From Sphingorhabdus rigui (GTDB lineage: Bacteria; Pseudomonadota; Alphaproteobacteria; Sphingomonadales; Sphingomonadaceae), in the NCBI RefSeq assembly GCF_014196595.1, contig NZ_JACIEA010000003.1, positions 178,956 through 242,955 of the forward strand: DNA of 64,000 nucleotides, given 5' to 3'. A program made the position numbers and the translations under genes. Positions 27,815 through 36,587 of the stretch are shown piece after piece (the first letter of the stretch is position 1; each line of letters starts with the position of its first letter). The notes under the pieces were generated by a model. It ran no database searches. It was not told where the DNA came from and was given only the letters and a program-made list of their open reading frames with translations.

Positions 27815-27840
27815 GCCATTTCAATAAAAATGGCGGGTTT
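27815..27840 (+). terminator. Weak stem-loop after hslO
   Basis: The 7-bp stem gccattt / aaatggc with a 6-nt loop is followed by GGGTTT. It lies about 100 bp after hslO and just before the next gene; termination strength is doubtful. Confidence 0.35.
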
Positions 27841-27854
27841 ATGGATTGAAGCTT

Positions 27855-28262
27855 ATGACATTGAAACTCTCCCAATATCATTTCGTTGGCGCCATTTTAC
27901 TGTCGCTCACTTCAACTTCACTTGCGCTCGCGAACGCAAATGATCTGTCGTTATTGCACACGCTGGAACGCGGGCAGTGGAGTTTCCGGGCAGCCGGGGC
28001 TGAGGCGCCATTGACAAAAATCTGTCTTGGTAACCCAGAGCTGCTAACCCAAATCCAGCATGCTGGTGTAGCCTGTGAGCGGTACGTTGTCCGTTCAACC
28101 GTGAATATGGTGACGGTCAGTTACACCTGCAAAGGTCAAGGACAGGGCCTGACGACCATCCGTAAGGAATCCAACCGGATCGTCCACATTCAGTCGCAGG
28201 GCATTCGCAATAATGCGCCATTTTCGTTTTCGGTCGAAGGCCGAAGGACTGGCCCTTGCTAG
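27855..28262 (+). CDS. Secreted DUF3617-like protein
   Basis: This 135-residue protein has an N-terminal signal peptide (hydrophobic stretch GAILLSLTSTSLALANA). Its mature part begins LERGQWSFRA and holds four cysteines (ICLG, ACER, YTCKG, and the C-terminal GPC), a pattern like DUF3617 envelope proteins common in sphingomonads. An alternative TTG start lies 9 nt upstream at 27846. Function is unknown; it is probably periplasmic with two disulfides. Confidence 0.75.
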   Translation: MTLKLSQYHFVGAILLSLTSTSLALANANDLSLLHTLERGQWSFRAAGAEAPLTKICLGNPELLTQIQHAGVACERYVVRSTVNMVTVSYTCKGQGQGLTTIRKESNRIVHIQSQGIRNNAPFSFSVEGRRTGPC

Positions 28263-28340
28263 GTCCATCGCCGTCGTCGCGGCGTTTATGAATTATTAAC
28301 CATCTTCGCGTTAACAGGGGCCGTGTCTTTTAAGAGATAC

Positions 28341-28410
28341 ACTTTCCTCCCTAGTTGGCTGCAAAGCCTTAACTGGGCCGCCCGCTGTAACGCTTGGCGG
28401 CCCAATTTTT
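28341..28410 (+). ncRNA. Candidate small RNA with CCUCCC segment and terminator
   Basis: Between the DUF3617-like gene and the convergent gcdH gene there is a compact two-hairpin element. It starts with single-stranded ACTTTCCTCCC, an anti-Shine-Dalgarno-like sequence. A hairpin follows, agttggct-GCAA-agcc(tt)aact, with a GNRA tetraloop and a 2-nt bulge. The last part is a 9-bp GC-rich terminator stem (28374-28382 with 28396-28404) ending in ATTTTT. The 5' end is not determinable; transcription could begin between about 28290 and 28340. It could also be the far 3' UTR of the preceding gene, itself a common source of small RNAs. Confidence 0.5.
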
Positions 28411-28411
28411 G

Positions 28412-29596
28412 TCAGAACGCAGCGATGCCCGTGATGGCGCGCCCCAGAATCAAAGCGTGGACGTCGTGCGCACCTTCGTAGGTGTTGACCGTTTCGAGGT
28501 TCGCCATGTGGCGCATGACTTGATATTCCTCGCTGATACCGTTGCCGCCATGCATATCGCGCGCGGCGCGGGCGATATCGAGCGCTTTGCCGACATTGTT
28601 GCGCTTCACGATTGAAATCATGTCGGGCGCCAGCTGGCCTTCGTCCATTAGCCGTCCGACGCGCAACGATGCCTGAAGCCCAAGCGCGATATCGGTCATC
28701 ATATCGGCCAGCTTCTTTTGATAGAGCTGGTTGGCGGCGAGCGGCTTGCCAAATTGATGGCGATCAAGGCCATATTGGCGGGCGGCATGCATGCAGAATT
28801 CCGCTGCCCCCAACGCGCCCCAGCTAATGCCGTAACGCGCACGGTTAAGGCAACCAAACGGGCCCTTCAGGCCTTGCACGTCGGGCAGAAGTGCGTCCTC
28901 ACCAACCTCGACATTGTCCATTATGATCATGCCAGTGGTTGATGCGCGCAGCGACAATTTGCCTTGAATTTTTGGCGCGGACAGGCCTTTCATGCCCTTT
29001 TCCAGCACAAAGCCGCGAATGCCACCGCCATGTGCTTCCGATTTTGCCCACACGACAAAGACATCGGCAAAGGGTGCGTTTGAAATCCACGTTTTCGAAC
29101 CGTTGATGACATATCCGCCATCAACTTTTTTGGCGAAGGTGCGCATGCCCGCAGGATCGGACCCGGCGTCCGGCTCGGTCAACCCAAAGCAGCCAATGAG
29201 CGTCCCTGCGGCAAGACCGGGCAGATATTTGCGGCGCTGCTCTTCGGAACCATATGCATAGATGGGATGCATCACGAGCGACGATTGAACCGACGCCATC
29301 GACCGATAGCCTGAATCGACGCGCTCAATTTCCCGCGCAATCAAGCCATAAGCGACATAAGACGCGCCAACGCCGCCATATTCTTCCGGAATCGTTGCAC
29401 CCAGCAAACCCGTTTGGCCCATGAGCGGAAACAATTCGGGCGCATCACATTCGGTCCGGTACGCCTCAATCACGCGCGGCTGCAATTCGCTTTGTGCAAA
29501 GGCATGTGCCGTATCGCGGATCATGCGTTCATCTTCGGTAAGTTGCGCATCCAGACGGAAGGGGTCGGACCAATCAAATGCTGCCAATTCGGCCAT
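28412..29596 (-). CDS. gcdH: Glutaryl-CoA dehydrogenase
   Basis: This 394-residue acyl-CoA dehydrogenase oxidises and decarboxylates glutaryl-CoA to crotonyl-CoA, with FAD, in lysine/tryptophan catabolism. The specific features are [19 protein letters not shown], with Arg98 at the position that binds the glutaryl carboxylate in human GCDH, and catalytic base Glu374 in NTYEGAHD. The frame opens at 29617; GGAGAA before ATG 29596 sets the start. It is divergent from the aminoadipate-semialdehyde dehydrogenase gene, so the two lysine-pathway genes share a 109-bp promoter region. Confidence 0.92.
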   Translation of the reverse strand: MAELAAFDWSDPFRLDAQLTEDERMIRDTAHAFAQSELQPRVIEAYRTECDAPELFPLMGQTGLLGATIPEEYGGVGASYVAYGLIAREIERVDSGYRSMASVQSSLVMHPIYAYGSEEQRRKYLPGLAAGTLIGCFGLTEPDAGSDPAGMRTFAKKVDGGYVINGSKTWISNAPFADVFVVWAKSEAHGGGIRGFVLEKGMKGLSAPKIQGKLSLRASTTGMIIMDNVEVGEDALLPDVQGLKGPFGCLNRARYGISWGALGAAEFCMHAARQYGLDRHQFGKPLAANQLYQKKLADMMTDIALGLQASLRVGRLMDEGQLAPDMISIVKRNNVGKALDIARAARDMHGGNGISEEYQVMRHMANLETVNTYEGAHDVHALILGRAITGIAAF

Positions 29597-29705
29597 AAGG
29601 TTTCTCCAATGTTGCATGGGTCGCTAAACTTTTTGTGTGCTGCGGGCAAGCTGGCAAAATGTCTGTAACCCGTCTATTCGCCTTGCAATCAAATAGGAGA
29701 TAGCG

Positions 29706-31196
29706 GTGAAGCTGGCAGCAGATGTAGAGACGATTCTGACACACCTCGGAACGCAAATTTCGGGGGATATGGCGTCATACTCGCCCGTCGATGGCAGCAA
29801 TATCGGATCGGTACCAACCGCCTCCGCGTCAGATATTGATGCGGCGTGCGCCAATGCTACCGCTGCGTTTCACAGTTGGCGCGCCGTCCCCGCGCCGCGT
29901 CGCGGAGAGCTCGTCCGTTTGTTCGGCAATGCCTTACGCGAAGATAAGGAGAAACTGGCGCGCCTTGTCACCATCGAATGTGGGAAGCCGTTGTCCGAGG
30001 GCATGGGCGAAGTGCAGGAAATGATCGACATTTGCGATTTCGCCGTAGGCTTATCGCGCCAGCTTCATGGTCTTACCATCGCCAGCGAACGTCCCGGCCA
30101 CCGCATGATGGAACAATGGCATCCCTTGGGCCCGGTTCTGGTCATTTCTGCGTTCAATTTCCCGGTCGCTGTTTGGGCGTGGAATGCGGCGTTGGCACTT
30201 GTCTGCGGCAATAGCGTTATCTGGAAACCATCGGAAAAAACCCCGCTGACTGCGGTGGCCGTACAAGCCATTTTTGAACGCGCGGTGACCGCATTTGGCG
30301 ATGCGCCGGCGCATGTATCACAAGTGGTGCATGGCGGACGCGACGTTGGCGCGGCTTTGGTTGCGGACCCGCGCATCGCGCTCATCTCTGCCACCGGCAG
30401 CACGCAAATGGGGCGCAAAGTCGGACAGGTTGCAGCCGCGCGTTTTGCCAAGACGATATTGGAACTTGGCGGCAATAATGCCGCGATCATCAGCGACAAA
30501 GCCGACCTTGCATTGGCGTTGCGCGGCGTGCTGTTCTCCGCGTTCGGCACAAGCGGGCAACGGTGTACGAGCCTACGGCGCGTCTTTGTCCATGATGCGA
30601 TCTATGACAATTTTGTGGAGGCATTGAAGGCCGCCAGCACATCGATGGCGGTTGGCGACCCATTAGATGGCGGCAACTTGGCAGGCCCCCTTATTGACGA
30701 AGCGGCATATGACGGCATGCGGATCGCCCTCGATGAAGCGCGTGCGCTTGGTGCAAATATCACGGGCGGCGCGCGGATGGACATGAAGGGTGCCTATGTC
30801 CGGCCTGCGCTGGTCGAGATGCCCACCCACAATGGCCCGGCATTGCGCGAAACCTTCGCCCCGATACTCTACATCTTCCGCTATCACGATTTGGCGCACG
30901 CCATCACGCTTCAAAACAGCGTCGGCGCGGGGCTTTCGTCGTCGATATTCTCGACCGACGTACGCGAGTGCGAACGGTTCCTGTCTGCAGAAGGCAGCGA
31001 CTGCGGCATCGCCAATGTCAATATCGGCACATCAGGGGCTGAAATCGGTGGGGCCTTTGGCGGCGAAAAAGAAACGGGCGGTGGTCGCGAATCCGGATCG
31101 GACGCATGGAAAGCCTATATGCGCCGCGTGACGAACACGATTAACTACTCCAACGAACTGCCGCTTGCGCAAGGGGTGACTTTCGACCTAGGCTAA
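29706..31196 (+). CDS. L-aminoadipate-semialdehyde dehydrogenase (ALDH7/AmaB type)
   Basis: This 496-residue aldehyde dehydrogenase has general base Glu253 and nucleophile Cys287 (GQRCTSL). The C-terminal signature AEIGGAFGGEKETGGGRESG is diagnostic for the ALDH7 family (antiquitin, AmaB/Pcd). These enzymes oxidise alpha-aminoadipate semialdehyde/piperideine-6-carboxylate to aminoadipate in lysine breakdown. The start is GTG 29706, preceded by AGGAGA. With the divergent gcdH it gives two steps of the lysine-to-crotonyl-CoA route; the intermediate steps are not in this window. A carotenoid-oxygenase gene follows after 18 bp. Confidence 0.9.
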   Translation: MKLAADVETILTHLGTQISGDMASYSPVDGSNIGSVPTASASDIDAACANATAAFHSWRAVPAPRRGELVRLFGNALREDKEKLARLVTIECGKPLSEGMGEVQEMIDICDFAVGLSRQLHGLTIASERPGHRMMEQWHPLGPVLVISAFNFPVAVWAWNAALALVCGNSVIWKPSEKTPLTAVAVQAIFERAVTAFGDAPAHVSQVVHGGRDVGAALVADPRIALISATGSTQMGRKVGQVAAARFAKTILELGGNNAAIISDKADLALALRGVLFSAFGTSGQRCTSLRRVFVHDAIYDNFVEALKAASTSMAVGDPLDGGNLAGPLIDEAAYDGMRIALDEARALGANITGGARMDMKGAYVRPALVEMPTHNGPALRETFAPILYIFRYHDLAHAITLQNSVGAGLSSSIFSTDVRECERFLSAEGSDCGIANVNIGTSGAEIGGAFGGEKETGGGRESGSDAWKAYMRRVTNTINYSNELPLAQGVTFDLG

Positions 31197-31214
31197 TGCC
31201 TGAGGAGAGCGAAA

Positions 31215-32669
31215 ATGCGTGTCGATAGATTGCCACCGGTGAAAGCAACGCTGCAGCCGAGCAACCATCCCTATCTCAACGGTGCATGGACGCCGCAGCA
31301 TGAAGAGGTCACGGCAACGGACCTTGCGGTGATCGAAGGCAGCATTCCGGACGACATTGACGGCGTCTATTTGCGCAACACCGAAAACCAGATCCATCAA
31401 CCGCTTGGGCGTTATCATCCCTTTGATGGCGACGGCATGATCCACCAGATCGATTTTTCGGGCGGCAAGGCAAGCTACCGCAATCGCTTTGTGCGCACCC
31501 GTTGTTTTCAGGCGGAGCAGGATGCCGGCGGTTCGCTGTGGGGCGGGTTGATGGACAAGGTGGGTGTATCGAAACGCCCCGGCTTTGGCGCACATGGTAG
31601 CCTCAAGGATTCATCAAGCACGGACATTATCGTGCATGCCGGCAAGGCCGTATCCACTTTCTACCAGTGCGGCGAGGGCTATGTGCTCGACCCCGAAACG
31701 CTGGAGCAAGAGGGTGTTGCGTCCTGGGTTCCGCTGGACGGCATTTCCGCGCATCCCAAGGTCGATGAACGCACCGGCGAGTTGCTGTTTTTCAACTACT
31801 CCAAACATGCGCCTTATATGCATTATGGTGTGGTCGACCGCAGCGGCAAGCTGGCGCATTATGTGCCCATCCCGCTTCCCGGGCCACGTTTGCCGCATGA
31901 CATGATGTTCACCGAAAACTGGTCTATTTTGTGCGACTTTCCTTTGTTCTGGGATGAGGAATTGTTGAAGCGCGATGTCCATGTGACGCGGCTGCACGAA
32001 GGGCTGCCATCGCGTTTCGCGCTCATTCCACGTTATGGCCAACCCGAAGATATTCGCTGGTTTGAAGCGGACCCGACCTTTGTCCTGCACTTTATCAATG
32101 CCTATGAGGAAGGGGATGAGGTCATCCTTGATGGCTATTTCGAAGAGGATCCTTATCCGCCACCGATCGAAAATGCCGACGGCTATGGGCATATGATGGC
32201 TTATGTCGACGAACATAGCTTCAAGCCCAAGCTGCACCGTTGGCGTTTCAACTTGAAGGACGGCACGACACGCGAAGAGCGGTTGGATGACCGGATTTTA
32301 GAGTTTGGCATGATGAACCAACGTTATTTGGGGCTGCCCTATCGTTATGCCTATAGCACGACGTCAAAGCCGGGTTGGTTCCTGTTCACAGGCTTCGTCA
32401 AACATGATTTGGTCACCGGCGAGTCATGGGAGGTCCAACTAACCGATGGCCGCTATGCCAGCGAGGCGCCTTTTGCCCCACGCGTGGGCGCCGTGGACGA
32501 AGACGATGGGTATCTTGTCAGCTTTGTGACCGACGAAAATCTTGGAACGTCGGAGTGCATCCTGATCGACTGCAAACGCTTTGATGATGGGCCGGTGTGC
32601 AGAATCGCTCTGCCACATAAGATCAGCAGTGGAACCCACGCGCATTGGGCGGACCGAACCGTCCTGTGA
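31215..32669 (+). CDS. Carotenoid cleavage oxygenase family protein
   Basis: This 484-residue protein is a seven-bladed propeller nonheme-iron oxygenase of the carotenoid/RPE65 family. Four histidines in family positions probably bind Fe(II): His180 (ISAHPK), His228 (LPHDMM), His292 (LHFINAY) and one of His475/His477 (THAHW). The DGDGMIH and FEEDPYP segments also fit. In sphingomonads such enzymes cleave carotenoids, apocarotenals or stilbene-type lignin dimers; the sequence does not decide which. It lies 18 bp after the ALDH7 gene and is probably cotranscribed, though a shared pathway is not obvious. Confidence 0.88.
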   Translation: MRVDRLPPVKATLQPSNHPYLNGAWTPQHEEVTATDLAVIEGSIPDDIDGVYLRNTENQIHQPLGRYHPFDGDGMIHQIDFSGGKASYRNRFVRTRCFQAEQDAGGSLWGGLMDKVGVSKRPGFGAHGSLKDSSSTDIIVHAGKAVSTFYQCGEGYVLDPETLEQEGVASWVPLDGISAHPKVDERTGELLFFNYSKHAPYMHYGVVDRSGKLAHYVPIPLPGPRLPHDMMFTENWSILCDFPLFWDEELLKRDVHVTRLHEGLPSRFALIPRYGQPEDIRWFEADPTFVLHFINAYEEGDEVILDGYFEEDPYPPPIENADGYGHMMAYVDEHSFKPKLHRWRFNLKDGTTREERLDDRILEFGMMNQRYLGLPYRYAYSTTSKPGWFLFTGFVKHDLVTGESWEVQLTDGRYASEAPFAPRVGAVDEDDGYLVSFVTDENLGTSECILIDCKRFDDGPVCRIALPHKISSGTHAHWADRTVL

Positions 32670-32761
32670 CAGCTGCATATTGCGCGGCCACGACACCCAA
32701 GGAAATCCCCAAGAAAATCAGTGCCTCTTCCCGGCCTTGCTTGGTCGCCAAGTAAACAGTA

Positions 32762-32778
32762 CTAATATTTAATATTAG
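32762..32778. promoter_or_regulatory. Perfect 17-nt AT-rich palindrome
   Basis: The sequence ctaatatt-t-aatattag lies 95 bp before the cluster A start. Half of it, TAATATTAG, recurs at 43209-43217 before the LysR gene of the same cluster. It is a possible operator. Confidence 0.35.
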
Positions 32779-32836
32779 AAAAACCTGTTGCTGTGATTCC
32801 ATGGCGCAATCCGATTGCCGCACCAGCTTTTAGTCT

Positions 32837-32846
32837 GACATAGGGC
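32837..32846 (+). promoter_or_regulatory. Shared promoter element GACATAGGGC (cluster A)
   Basis: This 10-mer lies 27 bp before the dimethylglycine-dehydrogenase-like start. The identical 10-mer occurs, in the same orientation relative to the genes, upstream of cluster B (55393-55402, minus strand), and its core GACATAG occurs before the LysR gene at 43152-43158. Confidence 0.4.
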
Positions 32847-32872
32847 CGCGATAACGAAAATTGGTGGATATT

Positions 32873-35380
32873 ATGAAGAGCACAGCACGGGCGGTTGTAA
32901 TTGGTGGCGGCGTTGTCGGCGTAAGCACGTTGTACCATCTTGCCAAAATGGGGTGGAGCGACGTCGTCTTGCTTGAGCGTAAGGAGTTAACCTCCGGCTC
33001 AACCTGGCATGCCGCGGGCCTTTTGCCGCTTTTCAACTTGAGCTATTCCGTCGGCAAGCTGCATCAATATTCGGTAGGATTATATCCAACGCTAGAGGCA
33101 GAGACCGGCCTGCATGCCGGTTTTTCGCAAGTCACGAACATCCGGCTGGCGACCACCAAAGACCGGATGGATGAGTATAATTATTATGCGGGCGTTGCGC
33201 GCACCATTGGCGTCGATGTCAATTTCCTGAGCCCCGACGACGTCAAAGATATTTGGCCGCTTGCGGATATGGACGGCGTTATCGGCGCTATCCAGCATCC
33301 CGATGACGGTTATATCCAGCCCGCCGACTTAACACAGGCATTGGCCAAGGGCGCGCGGCAACGCGGCGCGACCATCTATCGCAACACAACCGTCACCGCG
33401 ATCACGCAGCAGCCCAGCGGCGAATGGCTTATCTCGACCGATCAGGGCGACATCACCTGCGAGCATGTCGTCTCCTGCTCCGGCAATTTCGCGCGTCAGA
33501 CAGGCGCAATGGTCGGTCTCGATATCCCCGTGATCCCTGTCGAGCATCAATATATCGTGACCGAGCAACATCCGGACATCATGGCGCGCAAGAAAGCCGG
33601 TTTGCCCGAAATGGGCGTCCTGCGTGAATCCGACGCCAGCTATTATATGCGTGAGGAAGCGGGCGGACTGTTGTTGGGGCCATATGAACTGGGTGCGCCG
33701 GCCTGCTATGTGGATGGCCCTTCGGCAACCAGCGAATATGAACTGTTCCCTGACGCGCTTGAACGGCTTGAACCCTATATTCTTGCCGCAATGAAGCGCG
33801 TGCCCGCCTTTGGCGAGGTCGGCATCAAGCGCGTGTATAATGGCGCAATCGCTTACACGCCCGACGGGTCGCCCATTGTCGGACCGGCATGGGGACTGAA
33901 AAACTTCTGGCTCAATGAAGGACACAGCTTTGGCGTTACCGCCGCAGGTGGCGCTGGTTGGCAATTGGCACATTGGATTGTCGATGGTGAACCGACCATC
34001 GACATGATGGGCGTCGATCCGCGCCGCTTTGGCGATTATGCTGGACGCGGATTCCTGATTGAAAAGAACGAAGAAGCCTATGCCAAAGTCTTCACCGTGC
34101 ATTATCCCGATGAAGAACGTGAAGCGGGACGCGCGTTGCGGCGTACCCCTTGCTATGACCGGATGAAGGCGCTGGGCGCGGTGTTTGGCAGTGTGTTCGG
34201 CTGGGAACGCCCCAATTGGTTTGCGCCGGAAGGCTATGCGCTCAGTGCGGCTGATCTCGACAAGCCCGACGTGCTTTTGAACGACAATCATCCCGTCGTT
34301 GCGGATCAACCCATTCGCGAAAAATGGTCGTTCCGTCGTTCCAACTATTTCGAGCATGTCGGCAATGAGTGTCGCCATGTGCATGAAAAAGTCGGCATTC
34401 AGGATATGAGCGCATTCGCCAAATGCGAAATATCAGGTCCGGGTGCAGAAGCCTGGCTCGACCAGCTGCTGACAAATGCGGTGCCGAAAAAGGTCGGGCG
34501 CGTAACTTTGTCCTATCTGCTCACCCACAAGGGCGGCGTGCGCAGTGAGTTCACCGTCTATAAAGTCGCGCCGCAGCGTTATTATCTTGTCTCGGCTGGC
34601 GCCTATGAGCGGCATGACCATGATTATTTGAAAAAGGCCCTGCCGCGCGATGGTTCTGTCAGCTTTGAACGGCTGACCACGGCGATGGGCGTGCTTGTTC
34701 TGGCGGGCCCGCGTTCGCGCGATGTGTTGGCGAAGTTGACCGATGCGGACCTGTCCAATGATGCCTTCCCATGGTTGACCGGCAAGAAAATGAGCATTGG
34801 TCTGGCGCAGGTCGATGCGCTGCGGGTCAATTTCATCGGTGAACTTGGTTGGGAAATCCATCATCCGATCGAAATACAGAATTATATCTTTGACCGGTTG
34901 ATGGAGGCCGGCGCGGAGTTTGAGATTAAGCCGTTCGGTATCCGCGCGATGACGTCGATGGCGCTCGAAAAAAGCTATAAGCTGATCCCGCGTGAATTGT
35001 CGGTTGAATATTCGGCGTTTGAAAGCGGATTGAATCGCTTTGTCAGCCTGAAGAAACCAGCCTTTCATGGCCGCGATGCATTGCTTGCGTGGCGCGAACG
35101 GGGCGCTGCCAACACGCTTGTGACGATGGAAGTGCATGGTGTGACCGATGCCGATGCGCGCGGGTCTGAGCCGATTTATCACGGCGATGATATTGTCGGC
35201 CGCGTGACGTCTGGCGGTTATGGTTGGCGCGTGCGCAAGTCGCTTGCGCTCGCGATGGTCCGGCCTGATTTGGCGCATGTAGGTGCCGAGTTTGAAATCG
35301 CGATTTTGGGCGTTCGCCACAAGGCGACGATCATCGCGGACTCACCGTTCGACCCTGACAATAATGCACTGAAGAGCTAA
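32873..35380 (+). CDS. Dimethylglycine/sarcosine dehydrogenase-like flavoprotein
   Basis: This 835-residue protein has an N-terminal FAD domain (VVIGGGVVGVSTLYHLAK) and a C-terminal GcvT-like folate-binding half (from about residue 430). The segment SGSTWHAAGL places His46 where the covalent FAD-linking histidine sits in mammalian dimethylglycine dehydrogenase. Enzymes of this build oxidatively remove an N-methyl group from dimethylglycine, sarcosine or related methylamines and hand the C1 unit to tetrahydrofolate or release formaldehyde. TTG 32861 and GTG 32864 are alternative starts; ATG 32873 is preferred. The Rieske oxygenase follows 4 bp later, so they are cotranscribed. Dimethylglycine as substrate is inferred from context. 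Confidence 0.85.
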   Translation: MKSTARAVVIGGGVVGVSTLYHLAKMGWSDVVLLERKELTSGSTWHAAGLLPLFNLSYSVGKLHQYSVGLYPTLEAETGLHAGFSQVTNIRLATTKDRMDEYNYYAGVARTIGVDVNFLSPDDVKDIWPLADMDGVIGAIQHPDDGYIQPADLTQALAKGARQRGATIYRNTTVTAITQQPSGEWLISTDQGDITCEHVVSCSGNFARQTGAMVGLDIPVIPVEHQYIVTEQHPDIMARKKAGLPEMGVLRESDASYYMREEAGGLLLGPYELGAPACYVDGPSATSEYELFPDALERLEPYILAAMKRVPAFGEVGIKRVYNGAIAYTPDGSPIVGPAWGLKNFWLNEGHSFGVTAAGGAGWQLAHWIVDGEPTIDMMGVDPRRFGDYAGRGFLIEKNEEAYAKVFTVHYPDEEREAGRALRRTPCYDRMKALGAVFGSVFGWERPNWFAPEGYALSAADLDKPDVLLNDNHPVVADQPIREKWSFRRSNYFEHVGNECRHVHEKVGIQDMSAFAKCEISGPGAEAWLDQLLTNAVPKKVGRVTLSYLLTHKGGVRSEFTVYKVAPQRYYLVSAGAYERHDHDYLKKALPRDGSVSFERLTTAMGVLVLAGPRSRDVLAKLTDADLSNDAFPWLTGKKMSIGLAQVDALRVNFIGELGWEIHHPIEIQNYIFDRLMEAGAEFEIKPFGIRAMTSMALEKSYKLIPRELSVEYSAFESGLNRFVSLKKPAFHGRDALLAWRERGAANTLVTMEVHGVTDADARGSEPIYHGDDIVGRVTSGGYGWRVRKSLALAMVRPDLAHVGAEFEIAILGVRHKATIIADSPFDPDNNALKS

Positions 35381-35384
35381 GCCA

Positions 35385-36587
35385 ATGTCTCGTTTCGCCC
35401 CCATCGCAGATTTGCTTGCGCAGGATCGCAAGGGCCATACCTTGCCGCGCGAATTATATGTGAGCGAAGACGCGTTCGAATTTGATACGCAGGTCATGCT
35501 GAAATCGGTTTGGCTTTATGCCTGTACCGTCGCGCATGTGAAAAATCCGGGCGATTTTTTCGTGTTCGAACTGGCGCAGAATTCTGTCGTCATTGTGCGT
35601 GGCCGCGACATGCAAGTGCGCGCATTTTGGAACAGCTGCCGGCACCGTGGGGCCAAAATCTGTCTGGAACAGCGCGGACGGGCGCCGCGTTTAATGTGTC
35701 CCTATCATCAATGGACATATGGTCTTGATGGTCAACTTCTTGCCGCGCGCAGCATGGCGGAGGATTTTGACAAAGCGGATCACGGGCTTTCGCCGGTAGC
35801 GCTGGAAAATGTCGGCGGCCTTATTTTCATCTGCCTGGGCGACAATCCGCCGCCGATTGATCGCGTAAAGGCGGACATATCCGAACAGATTTCGGTCTAT
35901 GATCTCGAAAAGCTAAAAGTCGTTGTCCAGGACAATTATATCGAAGACGCCAACTGGAAATTGGTGATGGAGAATAATCGCGAATGTTACCATTGCGACG
36001 TCGGTCATCCTGAACTGATTAGTGTGCTTGGGACAACAGGCTTTGGTAAAGATGCGCCCGATAATGCGGCGAAGCATGAAGAGTGGAAAGCACTCGGCAT
36101 CGACCATGACCTCATCGAATTTCCTGACGGCTGGTGGCACCGGGTCGCGCGGTTGGCGCTGGCCAATGGCGCGGTAACCCAATCGATAGATGGCAAGCTT
36201 GCGTGTCAAAAATTGATCGGGCCATTTACTGCGCCTGAAACGTCGAGCCTGTCTGTTTGGACTCAGCCCAATAGCTGGCACCATTTCTGCTGCGACCATG
36301 TTGTGACATTTTCACTGACCCCGATTTCGCCGGACAAGACATTGCTGCGCACGAGTTGGCTGGTGCACGAAGATGCAGTTGAGGGCGTCGATTACGATCC
36401 CGATCATTTGGCCGCATTGTGGCGCAAAACAAACGAGCAGGACGGGCATTTCTCTGCGATCAACCATCGCGGGATCGCCAGCGATGGCTATATTCAGGGG
36501 CCTTATGCCGTGGAAGAAAAGCTGGTCGACGACTTCAAGAGTTTCTATGTGAGCCGCGCTACAGCTGCGCTTGAGAAAATATCATGA
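35385..36587 (+). CDS. Rieske oxygenase, glycine-betaine-monooxygenase-like (GbcA/CntA group)
   Basis: This 400-residue oxygenase alpha subunit has a Rieske [2Fe-2S] site (Cys85, His87, Cys105, His108) and a mononuclear iron site (His203 and His208 in ECYHCDVGHPE). The bridging position before the first histidine is Glu200 rather than the usual Asp, as reported for the carnitine oxygenase CntA and quaternary-ammonium Rieske enzymes. The likely reaction is oxidative demethylation of glycine betaine to dimethylglycine plus formaldehyde, matching the flavoproteins around it. No reductase partner (GbcB/CntB type) is encoded nearby. It overlaps soxB by 4 nt. Confidence 0.85.
   Translation: MSRFAPIADLLAQDRKGHTLPRELYVSEDAFEFDTQVMLKSVWLYACTVAHVKNPGDFFVFELAQNSVVIVRGRDMQVRAFWNSCRHRGAKICLEQRGRAPRLMCPYHQWTYGLDGQLLAARSMAEDFDKADHGLSPVALENVGGLIFICLGDNPPPIDRVKADISEQISVYDLEKLKVVVQDNYIEDANWKLVMENNRECYHCDVGHPELISVLGTTGFGKDAPDNAAKHEEWKALGIDHDLIEFPDGWWHRVARLALANGAVTQSIDGKLACQKLIGPFTAPETSSLSVWTQPNSWHHFCCDHVVTFSLTPISPDKTLLRTSWLVHEDAVEGVDYDPDHLAALWRKTNEQDGHFSAINHRGIASDGYIQGPYAVEEKLVDDFKSFYVSRATAALEKIS

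Noticed and set aside
32623..32823. Minus-strand 66-codon frame with a hydrophobic stretch after the carotenoid-oxygenase gene
   Set aside because: Overlaps the 3' end of that gene by 47 bp and lacks a ribosome binding site; could not be told from chance.
33329..34384. Minus-strand open frame (351 codons) inside the dimethylglycine-dehydrogenase-like gene
   Set aside because: Antisense shadow with no domain and no ribosome binding site.
34433..35320. Minus-strand 295-codon frame at the 3' half of the dimethylglycine-dehydrogenase-like gene
   Set aside because: Antisense to the conserved GcvT-like domain; no homology pattern recognised.
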